The translations under genes were made by a program, and so were the position numbers. The notes below the pieces were generated by a model that saw only the letters and a program-made list of their open reading frames with translations, was not told the origin of the DNA and searched no databases. Positions 48,581 to 57,174 of a stretch of 64,000 nucleotides of DNA are shown in pieces (within the stretch, counting starts at the first letter, position 1; the number at the start of each line of letters is the position of its first letter). Source of the DNA: Enterovibrio qingdaonensis (GTDB taxonomy: Bacteria > Pseudomonadota > Gammaproteobacteria > Enterobacterales > Vibrionaceae); the NCBI RefSeq assembly GCF_028683135.1, contig NZ_JAJUBB010000016.1, positions 1 to 64,000 of the forward strand, given 5' to 3'.

Positions 48581-50434
48581 ATGAGCGATAAAGCTCATAT
48601 GCATGATGAAGTTATTCGTGCATCTTGGCAGCGTTGTCAGTCGTTTGGTCTCGACCCCAAGCATTCCCCGGAAATCGTGACGCTACATGGTGGGCAGTGG
48701 CAGGAAGCGGAAGAACGCAGCAGTGATCTCATTCTTACTACCCAAGAGCAGGTGCTGCCTTACTACGAAAACATCTTGGTTAACAGCAATAGCTTGGTGT
48801 TACTGGCAGATAAAGAGGGGAACTTGCTAAGCCGCTGGGGAAGAGCGGGATTTGTAAATCAGATGGAAAACCATCTTTTTGACAAAGGAACAAGTTGGCG
48901 AGAGTGCTATAACGGCACCAATGCCATCGGGACGGCATTGCAAACCGGTGAATCTGTGGTCGTAGGGCGAGATGAGCACTATCTGGTGGCAAACCGCTAT
49001 ATGACCGCTTCTGCTGCGCCTATCTATAACAGTGAGCGCCACTTGGTTGGTGTATTAAACATATCTTCTGATGCCTACCTGCCGACTTCCCATGTGAATG
49101 GCATGGTAAAAGTGATGACACAAGCAGTAGAAAATCAGCTCATCATGGCGACCTACAAAAGCCATAACAATATGTTGATTTTCAACACCAGCTCAGACAA
49201 TTTGGCGAGCCAGTGGGCAGGGTTATTGGTGTTTAATGACGATGGTGACATCATTGCTGCCAACCGACGGGCCGATTTACTGGTGGGACAATCTCTGCGT
49301 GGATTGTCTGTTGAAATGGTGACGGGCATATCCCAACTTCAGCTTTCTGCTCACCCTGAAGGCCACCCTCTGACCTTTGTGGGTTTATCGCATTACCGCC
49401 TGTTTGGCACTATCCGACGGCCTGCGGGAAATCGGATCTTTTCTTCAGTTTCTAGCAAATCCCAAAAACGCATTGAGCCTCCTATCGCCGAGCACCAGCG
49501 GCAGCTTCATCACTTAGACCTTGGCGATCCGAGTATGCAAAAGGCGATCAGACAAGCGTTGAGTGTGGTAAACAGCGATATTCCTTTGGTACTGCAAGGC
49601 GAAACGGGGGTGGGAAAGGAGGTGTTCGCGCAAGCGGTGCATGCTTCGTCGGAGCGAGCGAGCAAAAAAATGGTGGCGGTAAACTGCGCGGCAATACCTG
49701 CTGAATTGGTTGAGTCGGAGTTGTTTGGCTATGTGAAAGGCGCATTTACGGGTGCAAACAACAAAGGCAGCATCGGCTATTTCCGTCAGGCAGACGGCGG
49801 AACCTTGCTCCTTGATGAAATCGGCGATATGCCCTTGCATGTACAAGCAAGGTTACTTCGTGTGTTGCAGGAAAAAGTGGTTACGCCATTAGGAAGCACC
49901 GAAAGCTATCCTGTCGATTTTCGTGTTATTTGCGCTACCCACCAATCGCTGCGAGAGGCCGTCGCTGAAAAACGGTTTAGAGAAGACTTGTATTATCGCG
50001 TAAATGGGCTGACCGTCTTTCTTCCTTCTCTTCGTGAGCGGCAAGATATTCTTCCCCTCGTTGAAGTGCTGCTGCATCAGCTTTCGAATGGGATTCCTAT
50101 TTACTTAGAGGACGACGTGGTTGCTGCATTTCGACTCCACCCTTGGCCTGGCAATATTCGACAACTGATCAATGTATTGCGGGTATCGTTGGCCATTTCT
50201 GGCAAGGAGCGTATAGGTATTACTGATTTGCCCGACGATTTTTTTCTGGATCTCAATCAGCCAGACAAAGAGGTGGTGGTTGACACCGAGATACTCGTTG
50301 AAGCGTCGACTTGGCAAGACACCTTACCCGCACTTTTTGCACAGACGGATGGCAACATTTCGCGAATCGCATCAATTTCAGGGGTTAGTCGCAATACAGT
50401 GTATAAACGATTGAAGCAATTAGGGCTGAAATGA
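48581..50434 (+). CDS. Sigma-54-dependent activator, AcoR/DhaR-like
   Basis: 617 residues in three parts. An N-terminal GAF-containing sensor region (about 1-290) opens with 'VIRASWQRCQSFGLDP', typical of AcoR/DhaR. The AAA+ domain has Walker A GETGVGKE (340-347), the sigma-54-contacting GAFTGA (387-392) and Walker B 'LLLDEIGD' (409-416). A C-terminal Fis-type helix-turn-helix ends 'SRNTVYKRLKQLG'. Divergent from the glycerol-type ABC operon with a sigma-54 promoter in between, so it almost certainly activates it. DhaR homologues respond to glycerol or dihydroxyacetone metabolism, which fits. Strong GGAGAGAGAG ribosome binding site. Confidence 0.9.
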   Translation: MSDKAHMHDEVIRASWQRCQSFGLDPKHSPEIVTLHGGQWQEAEERSSDLILTTQEQVLPYYENILVNSNSLVLLADKEGNLLSRWGRAGFVNQMENHLFDKGTSWRECYNGTNAIGTALQTGESVVVGRDEHYLVANRYMTASAAPIYNSERHLVGVLNISSDAYLPTSHVNGMVKVMTQAVENQLIMATYKSHNNMLIFNTSSDNLASQWAGLLVFNDDGDIIAANRRADLLVGQSLRGLSVEMVTGISQLQLSAHPEGHPLTFVGLSHYRLFGTIRRPAGNRIFSSVSSKSQKRIEPPIAEHQRQLHHLDLGDPSMQKAIRQALSVVNSDIPLVLQGETGVGKEVFAQAVHASSERASKKMVAVNCAAIPAELVESELFGYVKGAFTGANNKGSIGYFRQADGGTLLLDEIGDMPLHVQARLLRVLQEKVVTPLGSTESYPVDFRVICATHQSLREAVAEKRFREDLYYRVNGLTVFLPSLRERQDILPLVEVLLHQLSNGIPIYLEDDVVAAFRLHPWPGNIRQLINVLRVSLAISGKERIGITDLPDDFFLDLNQPDKEVVVDTEILVEASTWQDTLPALFAQTDGNISRIASISGVSRNTVYKRLKQLGLK

Positions 50435-50862
50435 CGTGCTAGACAGGCTTCAATAAGCGAAATCAAACTCTGATATTTGGATGATATACAGTCAATTGTC
50501 GAAGTTGAGACCACAATGTGAAACTGATTAATGTGAACTGTGTCGCATAAAGTGTTTCGTGCTCTATTTATTCAATTGTGTAAAAAGTGACCATTGTGTC
50601 GTCAGGTCACTATGAATAGCCATTCTTCAAATTCTCATTTCCCTTGCAATAACTCCCTGCCAATTCAGAAAAGTGCGAATTATTATGCACTTTTCGCTGT
50701 TTAGAGCTTTGCTCGCCAAATTGCTCAACAAGTGAGCGGAATGTATTGAATTCATTGAAATTGTTAGAAAATGTATCGTTGATCTCTGTGTTTTCAGAAT
50801 GTTAGCTTGGTTCTGCAACATTTTTGCAAATGGATTTAAACAAAAATACAGGATCGTATTTT
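50435..50862. other. Intergenic region upstream of the porin
   Basis: About 430 bases without a gene. TGTGA-ACTGTG-TCGCA at 50532-50547 is one base off the CRP consensus, and a related AATGTGAAACTG lies directly upstream, but both are about 320 bases before the porin start. The 200 bases before the gene are AT-rich and should contain its promoter. Confidence 0.4.
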
Positions 50863-51915
50863 ATGAATAAGAAAATTTTAGCCGTGGCAATTCCGGCAGC
50901 TATTTTGGCAGGCAACGTAAACGCATTTGAAGCATACAGCGGTGATGCAGGTTCTGTAGAGGTTTATGGCCAACTCCGCGCCGTTGTCCAAAAGCTAGAG
51001 AATAAAGATGTAAAACTCGATGATGGTGGCTCTCGTACAGGTGTTAACGCCTTCTATACCGTTAATGAAAACCTGAATGTTTTTGGTACGGTTGAGTACA
51101 GCCTTTCTTATTCTGACAGCGACAGCAACCTAAAAAATCGACTAGGTTACATGGGTGTATCGGGTGATTTTGGTCAGGTGTCTTTTGGTCGCTTATACCT
51201 AACGGCAGATGATCTGGGCGGCATTGATAATTCTTACTTCTATGGTGGTAGCCACATCATTGAAGAGCAAGTATCCGGCGGTAAGCACGACAATGCGATT
51301 CGCTATGTCTTTGAAAACGATGCGATCTACATCGATGCAAGTTACGCACTGCCTGAAGACGGTACATCTCCTGAAGTTCTAGAACTGTTTGTGAGTAAAA
51401 ATCTGGCAGGCTTTGATGTAACTGCTGGTGTGTCGACATCATCTCAAGACCATGATGCATTCACCTTAAATAACGTGGCGGTATCAGCAGGTTCAATTGA
51501 TGATTTGTATTACACCGTGTTTGCGCAGCGTTCGTTTGGTGACTTGTCTGTCGGCGTGCAGTACACCGCCAGCTCAATAGAAAGTGATGCAACATCATTG
51601 GAACTCGACCGCTCAGGTTACGCGCTGGCACTGAACTATGCGGTAGACGCAAAGTCTTCGCTTTACAGTGGCGTTGAGTTCTCTGATTACGACCTGAAAG
51701 GTCAAACAATCGGGACGGTTGATAAAGATGATCTGGTAAACGTCTACGCGGGTGCAGTACACAAATTTAATTCCTTCTTCCGTGTATACGGTGAAGTAGG
51801 CTACCGTGATGGCAAAACGCCTGGCTTTAGCAACGGTAATTCAGAATGGTCTGTTGGCCCATCGGCCTATGACGGTGAGGTTCGCTACGCACTGGGTGCG
51901 CGAGTTTACTGGTAA
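50863..51915 (+). CDS. Outer-membrane porin, general (OmpU-like)
   Basis: 350 residues with a signal peptide of about 20 residues ending VNA, from the ATG at 50863 (AGGA site). A longer frame from 50824 is unlikely. The mature protein shows alternating beta strands, starting 'GSVEVYGQLRAVVQKLENKDVKLDDGGSRTG'. It has the porin loop 'LGYMGVSGDFGQVSFGRLY' and a C-terminal aromatic residue ('GARVYW') for outer-membrane insertion. It forms a trimeric diffusion pore. It has its own terminator. Confidence 0.9.
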   Translation: MNKKILAVAIPAAILAGNVNAFEAYSGDAGSVEVYGQLRAVVQKLENKDVKLDDGGSRTGVNAFYTVNENLNVFGTVEYSLSYSDSDSNLKNRLGYMGVSGDFGQVSFGRLYLTADDLGGIDNSYFYGGSHIIEEQVSGGKHDNAIRYVFENDAIYIDASYALPEDGTSPEVLELFVSKNLAGFDVTAGVSTSSQDHDAFTLNNVAVSAGSIDDLYYTVFAQRSFGDLSVGVQYTASSIESDATSLELDRSGYALALNYAVDAKSSLYSGVEFSDYDLKGQTIGTVDKDDLVNVYAGAVHKFNSFFRVYGEVGYRDGKTPGFSNGNSEWSVGPSAYDGEVRYALGARVYW

Positions 51916-51952
51916 TCCGTTAGTAAATAGCTTTAACTTCCCCCTGCCTATG

Positions 51953-51980
51953 AAGCCCAGCGTCCGCTGGGCTTTTCTTT
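51953..51980 (+). terminator. Intrinsic terminator of the porin gene
   Basis: AAGCCCAGC and GCTGGGCTT form a 9-bp stem with a GTCC loop, followed by TTCTTT. Confidence 0.85.
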
Positions 51981-51999
51981 ATAGCAATGAGGGTAAAGC

Positions 52000-52041
52000 C
52001 AAGAGCTACACGGATAACACCAAGAGCTACACGGATAACAC
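52000..52041. repeat. Two exact tandem copies of a 21-bp unit
   Basis: The unit beginning CAAGAGCTACACGG and ending ATAACAC occurs at 52000-52020 and again, without a gap or mismatch, at 52021-52041. It lies between the porin terminator and the GntR gene. It may be a duplicated operator or a simple slippage product. Confidence 0.85.
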
Positions 52042-52162
52042 GAGGATATTGTGCCAAAACACACTGAAGAGGATGGATCCCGCGAGTTTAAGTTGTTGAG
52101 TCTGGGGGTTATGCGTAAACTTGACCCTTACTTTATAACGACAAAGACCTAGATACATTTCC

Positions 52163-52825
52163 ATGAAGTTCAACAAACAGAGTCTTGAAGAGCAAGTTAC
52201 TGATTTTCTCCGTGAGAAAATTGTGTCCGGCAATATGAGTCAAGGGGAAAAGATCACCGAAAGTACCTTGGCGAAAGAGCTGGATTTATCGCGTAGCACT
52301 GTGCGTATGGCACTTAACTCTTTGTCTCACGAGGGTCTTGTCGTTTCTAAACCGTATGCTGGCTGGCAGGTCATTTCTATTGATGAGAATGATTTGTGGG
52401 AACTCTATAACCTGCGCGTTGCACTGGAGAGTCAGTCCGCAGCGATGGCAGCGCAGCAAGCAACGGACAAATGCAAAGCAGAACTGCAAGCACTGCTAAA
52501 AGAACACTATCGCCTTTGTGAGGAATCGCCAGACGACATTATGGCCATAACCGAGGCGGACTTTAACCTTCACTCTCGCATTGTTGAGGCGAGTAACAGT
52601 CCGCGGATGGAAAAATTCTATCTGCAAATTGCCAATCAGCTGAAAACCTATCTTTGCATGACGCATATCGATTACGACTTGTCTCAGAGTGCGGCAACGC
52701 ACCAAAATTTGGTTGATGCAATCGTCGCAGGGGATGCAGACAAAGCGATGGAAGCCGCGAAAGCAAACATTACGTCGTTCAATGAATTATGTGCAATGCT
52801 TCAAAATCGTGTGGCGGGTGATTAG
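52163..52825 (+). CDS. GntR family regulator, FadR subfamily (FCD domain)
   Basis: 220 residues. The winged helix-turn-helix (about 8-72) has 'ITESTLAKELDLSRSTVRMALNSLSHEGLV'. The all-helical FCD ligand domain (about 78-210) has its metal-site region 'ADFNLHSRIVEASNS' near 133-147. FCD regulators bind TNGTNNNACNA operators and release them with organic or sugar acids. A perfect example lies at 53248 before the downstream dehydratase operon, which it most probably represses. No strong ribosome binding site is seen. Confidence 0.88.
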   Translation: MKFNKQSLEEQVTDFLREKIVSGNMSQGEKITESTLAKELDLSRSTVRMALNSLSHEGLVVSKPYAGWQVISIDENDLWELYNLRVALESQSAAMAAQQATDKCKAELQALLKEHYRLCEESPDDIMAITEADFNLHSRIVEASNSPRMEKFYLQIANQLKTYLCMTHIDYDLSQSAATHQNLVDAIVAGDADKAMEAAKANITSFNELCAMLQNRVAGD

Positions 52826-52897
52826 TCCAGTATTAAACGAAACGGATTTCACTTAAAGACCCAGCCTCAAAAAGTAGGTTAGGGTCGAACATAAACG

Positions 52898-52940
52898 AAG
52901 ACGAAAAGCTCGGTGTAATAGCCGAGCTTTTCGTCTTTTT
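52898..52940 (+). terminator. Strong terminator of the GntR gene
   Basis: A 16-bp stem runs from AAGACGAAAAGCTCGG to its complement at 52922-52937 with an 8-base loop, followed by T residues. Confidence 0.85.
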
Positions 52941-53200
52941 GTTTAGTAATTAGCCACGAACTTCTGAGGGGTGGTGTTCTAACCCTATTTAGTAGTGAGA
53001 CCGAGATCAAACTTCTGAATCTAGTACAGATTTCATCCTGTGTAGAGAAAAGCATATTTGTAACATTTATTGCCTGTTTGTCGTTGTTGTTTTCTAAATA
53101 AAAAACAAATACTTAATGATAGATGATGGTGTGCATTAACACTATTGAGAGGTTCGATTAACAAGGTGTTTTTTTGCGACGAAAAAAATTGCATCGGAGA

Positions 53201-53216
53201 TGTGATTAATATCAAT
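53201..53216. promoter_or_regulatory. CRP-like site upstream of the UxaA-type operon
   Basis: TGTGA-TTAATA-TCAAT keeps the left arm and part of the right arm of the CRP consensus, about 95 bases upstream of the operon start. Its core is identical to the better site before satP. Confidence 0.5.
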
Positions 53217-53246
53217 TTCTGTCGACTGTTTATTTGTAGAATGTCG

Positions 53247-53259
53247 ATTGTCGGACAAT
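53247..53259. promoter_or_regulatory. GntR/FadR-type operator
   Basis: ATTGTCGGACAAT is a perfect 13-base palindrome whose core TTGTCGGACAA fits the FadR-subfamily consensus TNGTNNNACNA exactly. It is 45 bases before the start of the UxaA-type small subunit gene and just downstream of the CRP-like site. The adjacent GntR protein is the likely binder. Confidence 0.7.
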
Positions 53260-53304
53260 GGACTGTAGGCGACGGAATGATACTGTTTAAAAGAGAACAT
53301 CAAA

Positions 53305-53634
53305 ATGAAAGCAATAAAACTTTCTCCTACAGACAATGTGGCGACGCTGCTGGGTGAAGTAGGAAAGCACGAAGCGGTAGAAATTATTTCTGCTGATAAC
53401 GAAGTCATCGCGACAGTGACTGCGCTACAAAAAATCACCTTTGGCAACAAAATCGCATTGTGCAATATCGCCAATGACGAGCACATTCTGAAGTGCGGTC
53501 ACTCGATTGGTAAATCGATTGTCGAGATCCCTCTAGGTCAACTGGTACACGTTCAAAACGTTCGCAGTGAACGTCTTGATATTCCAGAAGCCATCATCGA
53601 AGAAATCATCAAGCAAATGGGGATCGAGCAATAA
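53305..53634 (+). CDS. UxaA-family hydro-lyase, small (SAF domain) subunit
   Basis: 109 residues matching the N-terminal SAF domain of altronate/galactarate dehydratases ('DNVATLLGEVGKHEAVEI', 'FGNKIALCNIANDEHILKCGHSIGKS'). In UxaA the SAF and catalytic domains are fused. Here, as in SuyAB and several sugar-acid dehydratases, they are separate genes joined by a TAATG overlap. It probably dehydrates a sugar acid together with the large subunit. A sulfolactate lyase role is possible but has no further support. AAGAGA precedes the start. Confidence 0.85.
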   Translation: MKAIKLSPTDNVATLLGEVGKHEAVEIISADNEVIATVTALQKITFGNKIALCNIANDEHILKCGHSIGKSIVEIPLGQLVHVQNVRSERLDIPEAIIEEIIKQMGIEQ

Positions 53635-54809
53635 TGACTGCGACTTTCAAAGGCTACCCACGCCCGAACGGTACTTTTGGTATCCGTAACCAAATCATGA
53701 TTGTGGCGATTGACGAGTGCTGTGAAGGCATTGCGCGCAACATCAGCAAAGAAGTCGAAGGATCTGTTGTTGTTACCAACCACTACACCTGTATGTACGG
53801 TGGTAACGAAGAGATGATCGACACCATCATCCACACGGGTATCAACCCGAATATTGCGGGTGTGCTGGTTATTGCGATGGGCTGTGGTTCGATCGACCCT
53901 GAGCTGGTGGCGGGTCCTGTTCGCAAAGAAGGCCTGCCTGCGCACAGTCTGACCGTTATCAAAAACAAAGGCACCATCGAAACCATCAAAGATGGTGTCG
54001 AGCTGGCGAAAGAACTTAAAGCTTACGCAGACAGCGTAGAGCGTGTTGACGCGCCGATCTCTTCATTGCGCATCGGTATCAAGTGTGGTGGTTCAGACAC
54101 CTCGAGTGGTTTGGCTTCAAACCCTTCAGTGGGTGCTGCATCTGACAAGCTTGTCGACATGGGTGCTACCACCATGGCGGGTGAGCTGCTGGAGTTGCTG
54201 GGCTGTGAAGACATTCTGAAAGCACGTTCTGTTACCCCAGAAGTCGGCGAGAAAATTGAACGTCTGATTGCAGAAGACCTGAAGCGTTGGCACGTCATTG
54301 AAGGCACTGAAACCATGTCTATCGGTAACAGTGTGGGTGGCTTGACGACCATCGATGAGAAGTCTCAAGGTGCAATGCACAAGACCGGTACACGCCCAAT
54401 CCAAGATTGTCTGCGTATTAACCACATTTACCGTGAGAAGCCAACCACGCCAGGTTTCTACCTGACTGAAACCACCATGCTATGTGGTGGCGCGGCGATG
54501 CACTTCGCATCTCTGGGGGCGCAATTGATCATCTGGACCGCAGGTGCTGCGGGCTTTAACAACTCTATCGTTCCCGTTATCCGCGTATCGGGTAACAGCT
54601 CTCTGATCACTGCAGACATGGATATCAATGCCTGCGGCATCATGGATGCGACCGACACCATCGACAACGTTTCTAACAAGATCGTTGAGAAAGTGTTTGA
54701 TGTAGCGAACGGTGGTGCAACCAACCTTGAAGGTGTGGGTTACGCGTACGCGTCTCTGTATCAGAAAGATCAGCGTCTAGAACACGTTATCGGCATCTGC
54801 CCTCAATAA
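53634..54809 (+). CDS. UxaA-family hydro-lyase, large subunit
   Basis: 391 residues covering the catalytic D-galactarate/altronate dehydratase domain: 'GYPRPNGTFGIRN' at the start, 'VVTNHYTCMYGG', 'AMGCGSIDPELV', 'GIKCGGSDTSSGLASNP' and 'LCGGAAMHFASLGAQLIIWTAG'. The conserved cysteines and histidines bind iron. It is cytoplasmic and removes water (or sulfite, in SuyB relatives) from a hydroxy acid. The gene is translationally coupled to the small subunit and followed by a DMT carrier and an enolase-superfamily enzyme. Confidence 0.88.
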   Translation: MTATFKGYPRPNGTFGIRNQIMIVAIDECCEGIARNISKEVEGSVVVTNHYTCMYGGNEEMIDTIIHTGINPNIAGVLVIAMGCGSIDPELVAGPVRKEGLPAHSLTVIKNKGTIETIKDGVELAKELKAYADSVERVDAPISSLRIGIKCGGSDTSSGLASNPSVGAASDKLVDMGATTMAGELLELLGCEDILKARSVTPEVGEKIERLIAEDLKRWHVIEGTETMSIGNSVGGLTTIDEKSQGAMHKTGTRPIQDCLRINHIYREKPTTPGFYLTETTMLCGGAAMHFASLGAQLIIWTAGAAGFNNSIVPVIRVSGNSSLITADMDINACGIMDATDTIDNVSNKIVEKVFDVANGGATNLEGVGYAYASLYQKDQRLEHVIGICPQ

Positions 54810-54860
54810 GCATTCCTTTTTAAAGGCGCGAAGTGTGCGCCTTCATTTGAGTAAATTAAA

Positions 54861-55817
54861 ATGAGTAAAACTGCTCCGAATAAGTCGGTGGGTCTAACCC
54901 TGGCTCTCGTTTGTGCTGCCCTTTGGGGTGCGTCATTCCCACTGGGTGGTGTTTTGGCGGGTAAATTGGATCCGGTTGTTTTGGCTATCGCACGCTACGC
55001 GATTGCAACACTGGGTTTCGTGGTTCTTTTCATGTTCTCTAAGAAACATACGCTGAAGAAAATTCAAAACAAAAAAGACGGTTTTTTGTTGGCTGCGGCA
55101 GGTGTTTCTGCTCAAGCAATCTTCTTTTACTTCACTATCCTAGCGTACGAATTTACATCTTCGGGTGAGATTGGCGTCATCAACGGCATGGCTCCGTTCC
55201 TGACCATGCTGGCTGTTTTCGTGATAGACAAAATCAAACCTTCTGCACCAAAAGTGTTTGCGGTTGTACTGTCTTTGATTGGCGCAGGTGTGATTGCTTA
55301 CGACCCATCGAACAAAATCCAAGGCCTGAACTTGGGTCACCTGTTCGCATTGTTTGGTGTATTGGGCTTTGTTACCTACAACTACATTCTGGGCAAATTC
55401 GGTTCAGACCTGAATTCGCGTTACGACACGTTCTCAAGCTGCTTCTACCAGTTTGGCGCAGCAACTGTTGCTCTGTTGGTTCTTGGGGTGGTGACGGGTG
55501 CAGACTTCGCGTCAGCATCGGTTCTGGTTGAGAATGGCAAGCATATCGGCAGTATCCTGGCACTTGGCATGCTATGTTCGGGTATCGCGTATGCGCTTTG
55601 GGAAGTGGCGACACTGAAAACCCAAGATGCAGTAATCACCACGATGGCTCTGAATGTTCTGCCACTGTTCGCAATGATCGTTGCTTACTTCCTGCTGGGC
55701 GAAATGATGACAATGCAGAAACTTGCGGGTGTTGTGACGGTAGTTATCGCACTGTGTATCTACACGGTGGGTGACAAGTTCACCAAGAAACCAATTATTG
55801 AAGTGGCTGCTGCCTAA
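54861..55817 (+). CDS. EamA/DMT superfamily carrier
   Basis: 318 residues with about ten membrane helices in two EamA repeats ('LALVCAALWGASFPLGGVLAGKLDPVVLAIARYAIA', and 'LGMLCSGIAYALWEVATLKTQDAVITTMALNVLPLFAMIVAYFLLGE' in the second). It lies in the dehydratase operon and may move the acid substrate or a product. In this position an importer role is plausible, although most characterised EamA proteins export. Confidence 0.87.
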   Translation: MSKTAPNKSVGLTLALVCAALWGASFPLGGVLAGKLDPVVLAIARYAIATLGFVVLFMFSKKHTLKKIQNKKDGFLLAAAGVSAQAIFFYFTILAYEFTSSGEIGVINGMAPFLTMLAVFVIDKIKPSAPKVFAVVLSLIGAGVIAYDPSNKIQGLNLGHLFALFGVLGFVTYNYILGKFGSDLNSRYDTFSSCFYQFGAATVALLVLGVVTGADFASASVLVENGKHIGSILALGMLCSGIAYALWEVATLKTQDAVITTMALNVLPLFAMIVAYFLLGEMMTMQKLAGVVTVVIALCIYTVGDKFTKKPIIEVAAA

Positions 55818-55928
55818 TCTTCTCCCTCATAAGTATGCTGCCAGTAATGATGCTGGCAGCATCTTCAGGTCAATGAATTTGCTCCACAACGACTTGACCC
55901 AAAGACTGCAAAAATTTAGAGACTCATA

Positions 55929-57071
55929 ATGAAATTCAACGAACTAAAAATTACTGAAGTAGAAGTAATTCACCTGCGCGTTCCTGCTATCGATGAAGCG
56001 TGTGAGTGGGGAGAAGATGGTGTACTTATCCGCGTTCATACCAACGCAGGTATCACAGGTGTGGGTGAGTCAGATAGCTCTCCAATGATGATTGAAGCGT
56101 GCATTAAAGCAACACAAAGCCACGGTTCTTCTCAAGGTCTTGAGCGTCTTTTGATTGGTGAAAATCCACTAGAAATCGAACGTCTTTACACCAAGATGTA
56201 CAACGGTACTCACTATGCGGGCCGTCGTTCGACAATGATCCACGCTATCTCTGCAATTGATATGGCACTGTGGGACATCGCGGGTCAATTCTACCAAGTG
56301 CCTGTATGGCAACTTCTAGGTGGTAAATTCCGTGAAAAAATCCGTGCATACGGTACCTTTATCCCTTCTGCGGTTAAAGAAGAGAACGTTGCCCGTACAA
56401 CGGAACTGCTAGCTCAAGGCTTTACGTCTCTGAAATTCGGTGGCGGCCCTCTGGGCAAAAACGCTGAGACAGATTACGAAATCATCAAGACTGTGTGTGA
56501 AACTGCACGTGGCATCAACAAAGACGTTGAGATTGCGATCGATCTGGCAAGCGCATGGCGCACTGCGGGTCACACAATTGAAATGGCGAAGAAGCTGGAA
56601 GAGTTCAACCTGCTTTGGATTGAAGAGCCAATCACTGATGACGTTCTTGCTGGTTACCGCAAGGTTTCTCAGTCAACCACTCAAAAGCTAGCGGGTGGCG
56701 AGACGCTGACAACGCGTTATGAGTTCGCAAACTTCATCGAAAAATCAGGAGCAGATTTCGTTCAACCTGACGTGACCCGTTGTGGTGGTATCACCGAAAT
56801 GGTGAAGATCTACGATATGGCGCACATGGCGGGTATGAAGCTGGTTCCACACGGTTTTTCAACCGGTATCTTGATTGCGGCGACAGTGCACTTCCTTGCA
56901 TCGCGTGAGCACGGCGATCTGATTGAATACTCTCAGAGCACAAGTCCACTCTTTACGTCACTGGTTAAAAACCAAATCGCGTTTGAAAATGGTTATGTTG
57001 CTGTCCCTAACACTCCGGGACTGGGTGTAGAGCTTGATGAAGAAATCATTGCTAAATACCGCGTAAACTAA
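55929..57071 (+). CDS. Enolase-superfamily (mandelate racemase type) dehydratase
   Basis: 380 residues. A capping domain (about 1-125) precedes the modified TIM barrel. Metal ligands are Asp205 ('AIDLAS'), Glu232 ('WIEEP') and Glu258 ('GGET'). General bases are Lys169 ('SLKFGGG') and His308 ('VPHGFST'), the arrangement of sugar-acid dehydratases and racemases. The substrate is probably an aldonic or aldaric acid acted on before or after the UxaA-type enzyme. I cannot name it. It is the last gene of the operon and precedes a strong terminator. Confidence 0.9.
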   Translation: MKFNELKITEVEVIHLRVPAIDEACEWGEDGVLIRVHTNAGITGVGESDSSPMMIEACIKATQSHGSSQGLERLLIGENPLEIERLYTKMYNGTHYAGRRSTMIHAISAIDMALWDIAGQFYQVPVWQLLGGKFREKIRAYGTFIPSAVKEENVARTTELLAQGFTSLKFGGGPLGKNAETDYEIIKTVCETARGINKDVEIAIDLASAWRTAGHTIEMAKKLEEFNLLWIEEPITDDVLAGYRKVSQSTTQKLAGGETLTTRYEFANFIEKSGADFVQPDVTRCGGITEMVKIYDMAHMAGMKLVPHGFSTGILIAATVHFLASREHGDLIEYSQSTSPLFTSLVKNQIAFENGYVAVPNTPGLGVELDEEIIAKYRVN

Positions 57072-57104
57072 TCAACGTGGCGAATTAGTTTCCCCCTATG
57101 TTGT

Positions 57105-57136
57105 AAAAGGGCTCAATCGTTTGATTGAGCCCTTTT
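57105..57136. terminator. Strong terminator after the enolase-superfamily gene
   Basis: AAAAGGGCTCAATC and GATTGAGCCCTTTT form a 14-bp perfect stem with a GTTT loop, followed by further T residues. It may also serve the convergent protease gene. Confidence 0.9.
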
Positions 57137-57174
57137 TTCTTTTGGGCATAAGGTGAGTGCACGAATTAACGCTT

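Noticed and set aside
50532-50547. CRP-like site as porin promoter element
   Set aside because: The match is fair, but it lies about 320 bases before the porin gene, too far for direct activation, so it is mentioned only within the intergenic note.
53305-54809. Naming the split UxaA-type enzyme as sulfolactate lyase SuyAB
   Set aside because: The domain split fits, but the neighbouring enolase-superfamily enzyme and GntR regulator point to sugar acids, and no sulfonate genes are present.
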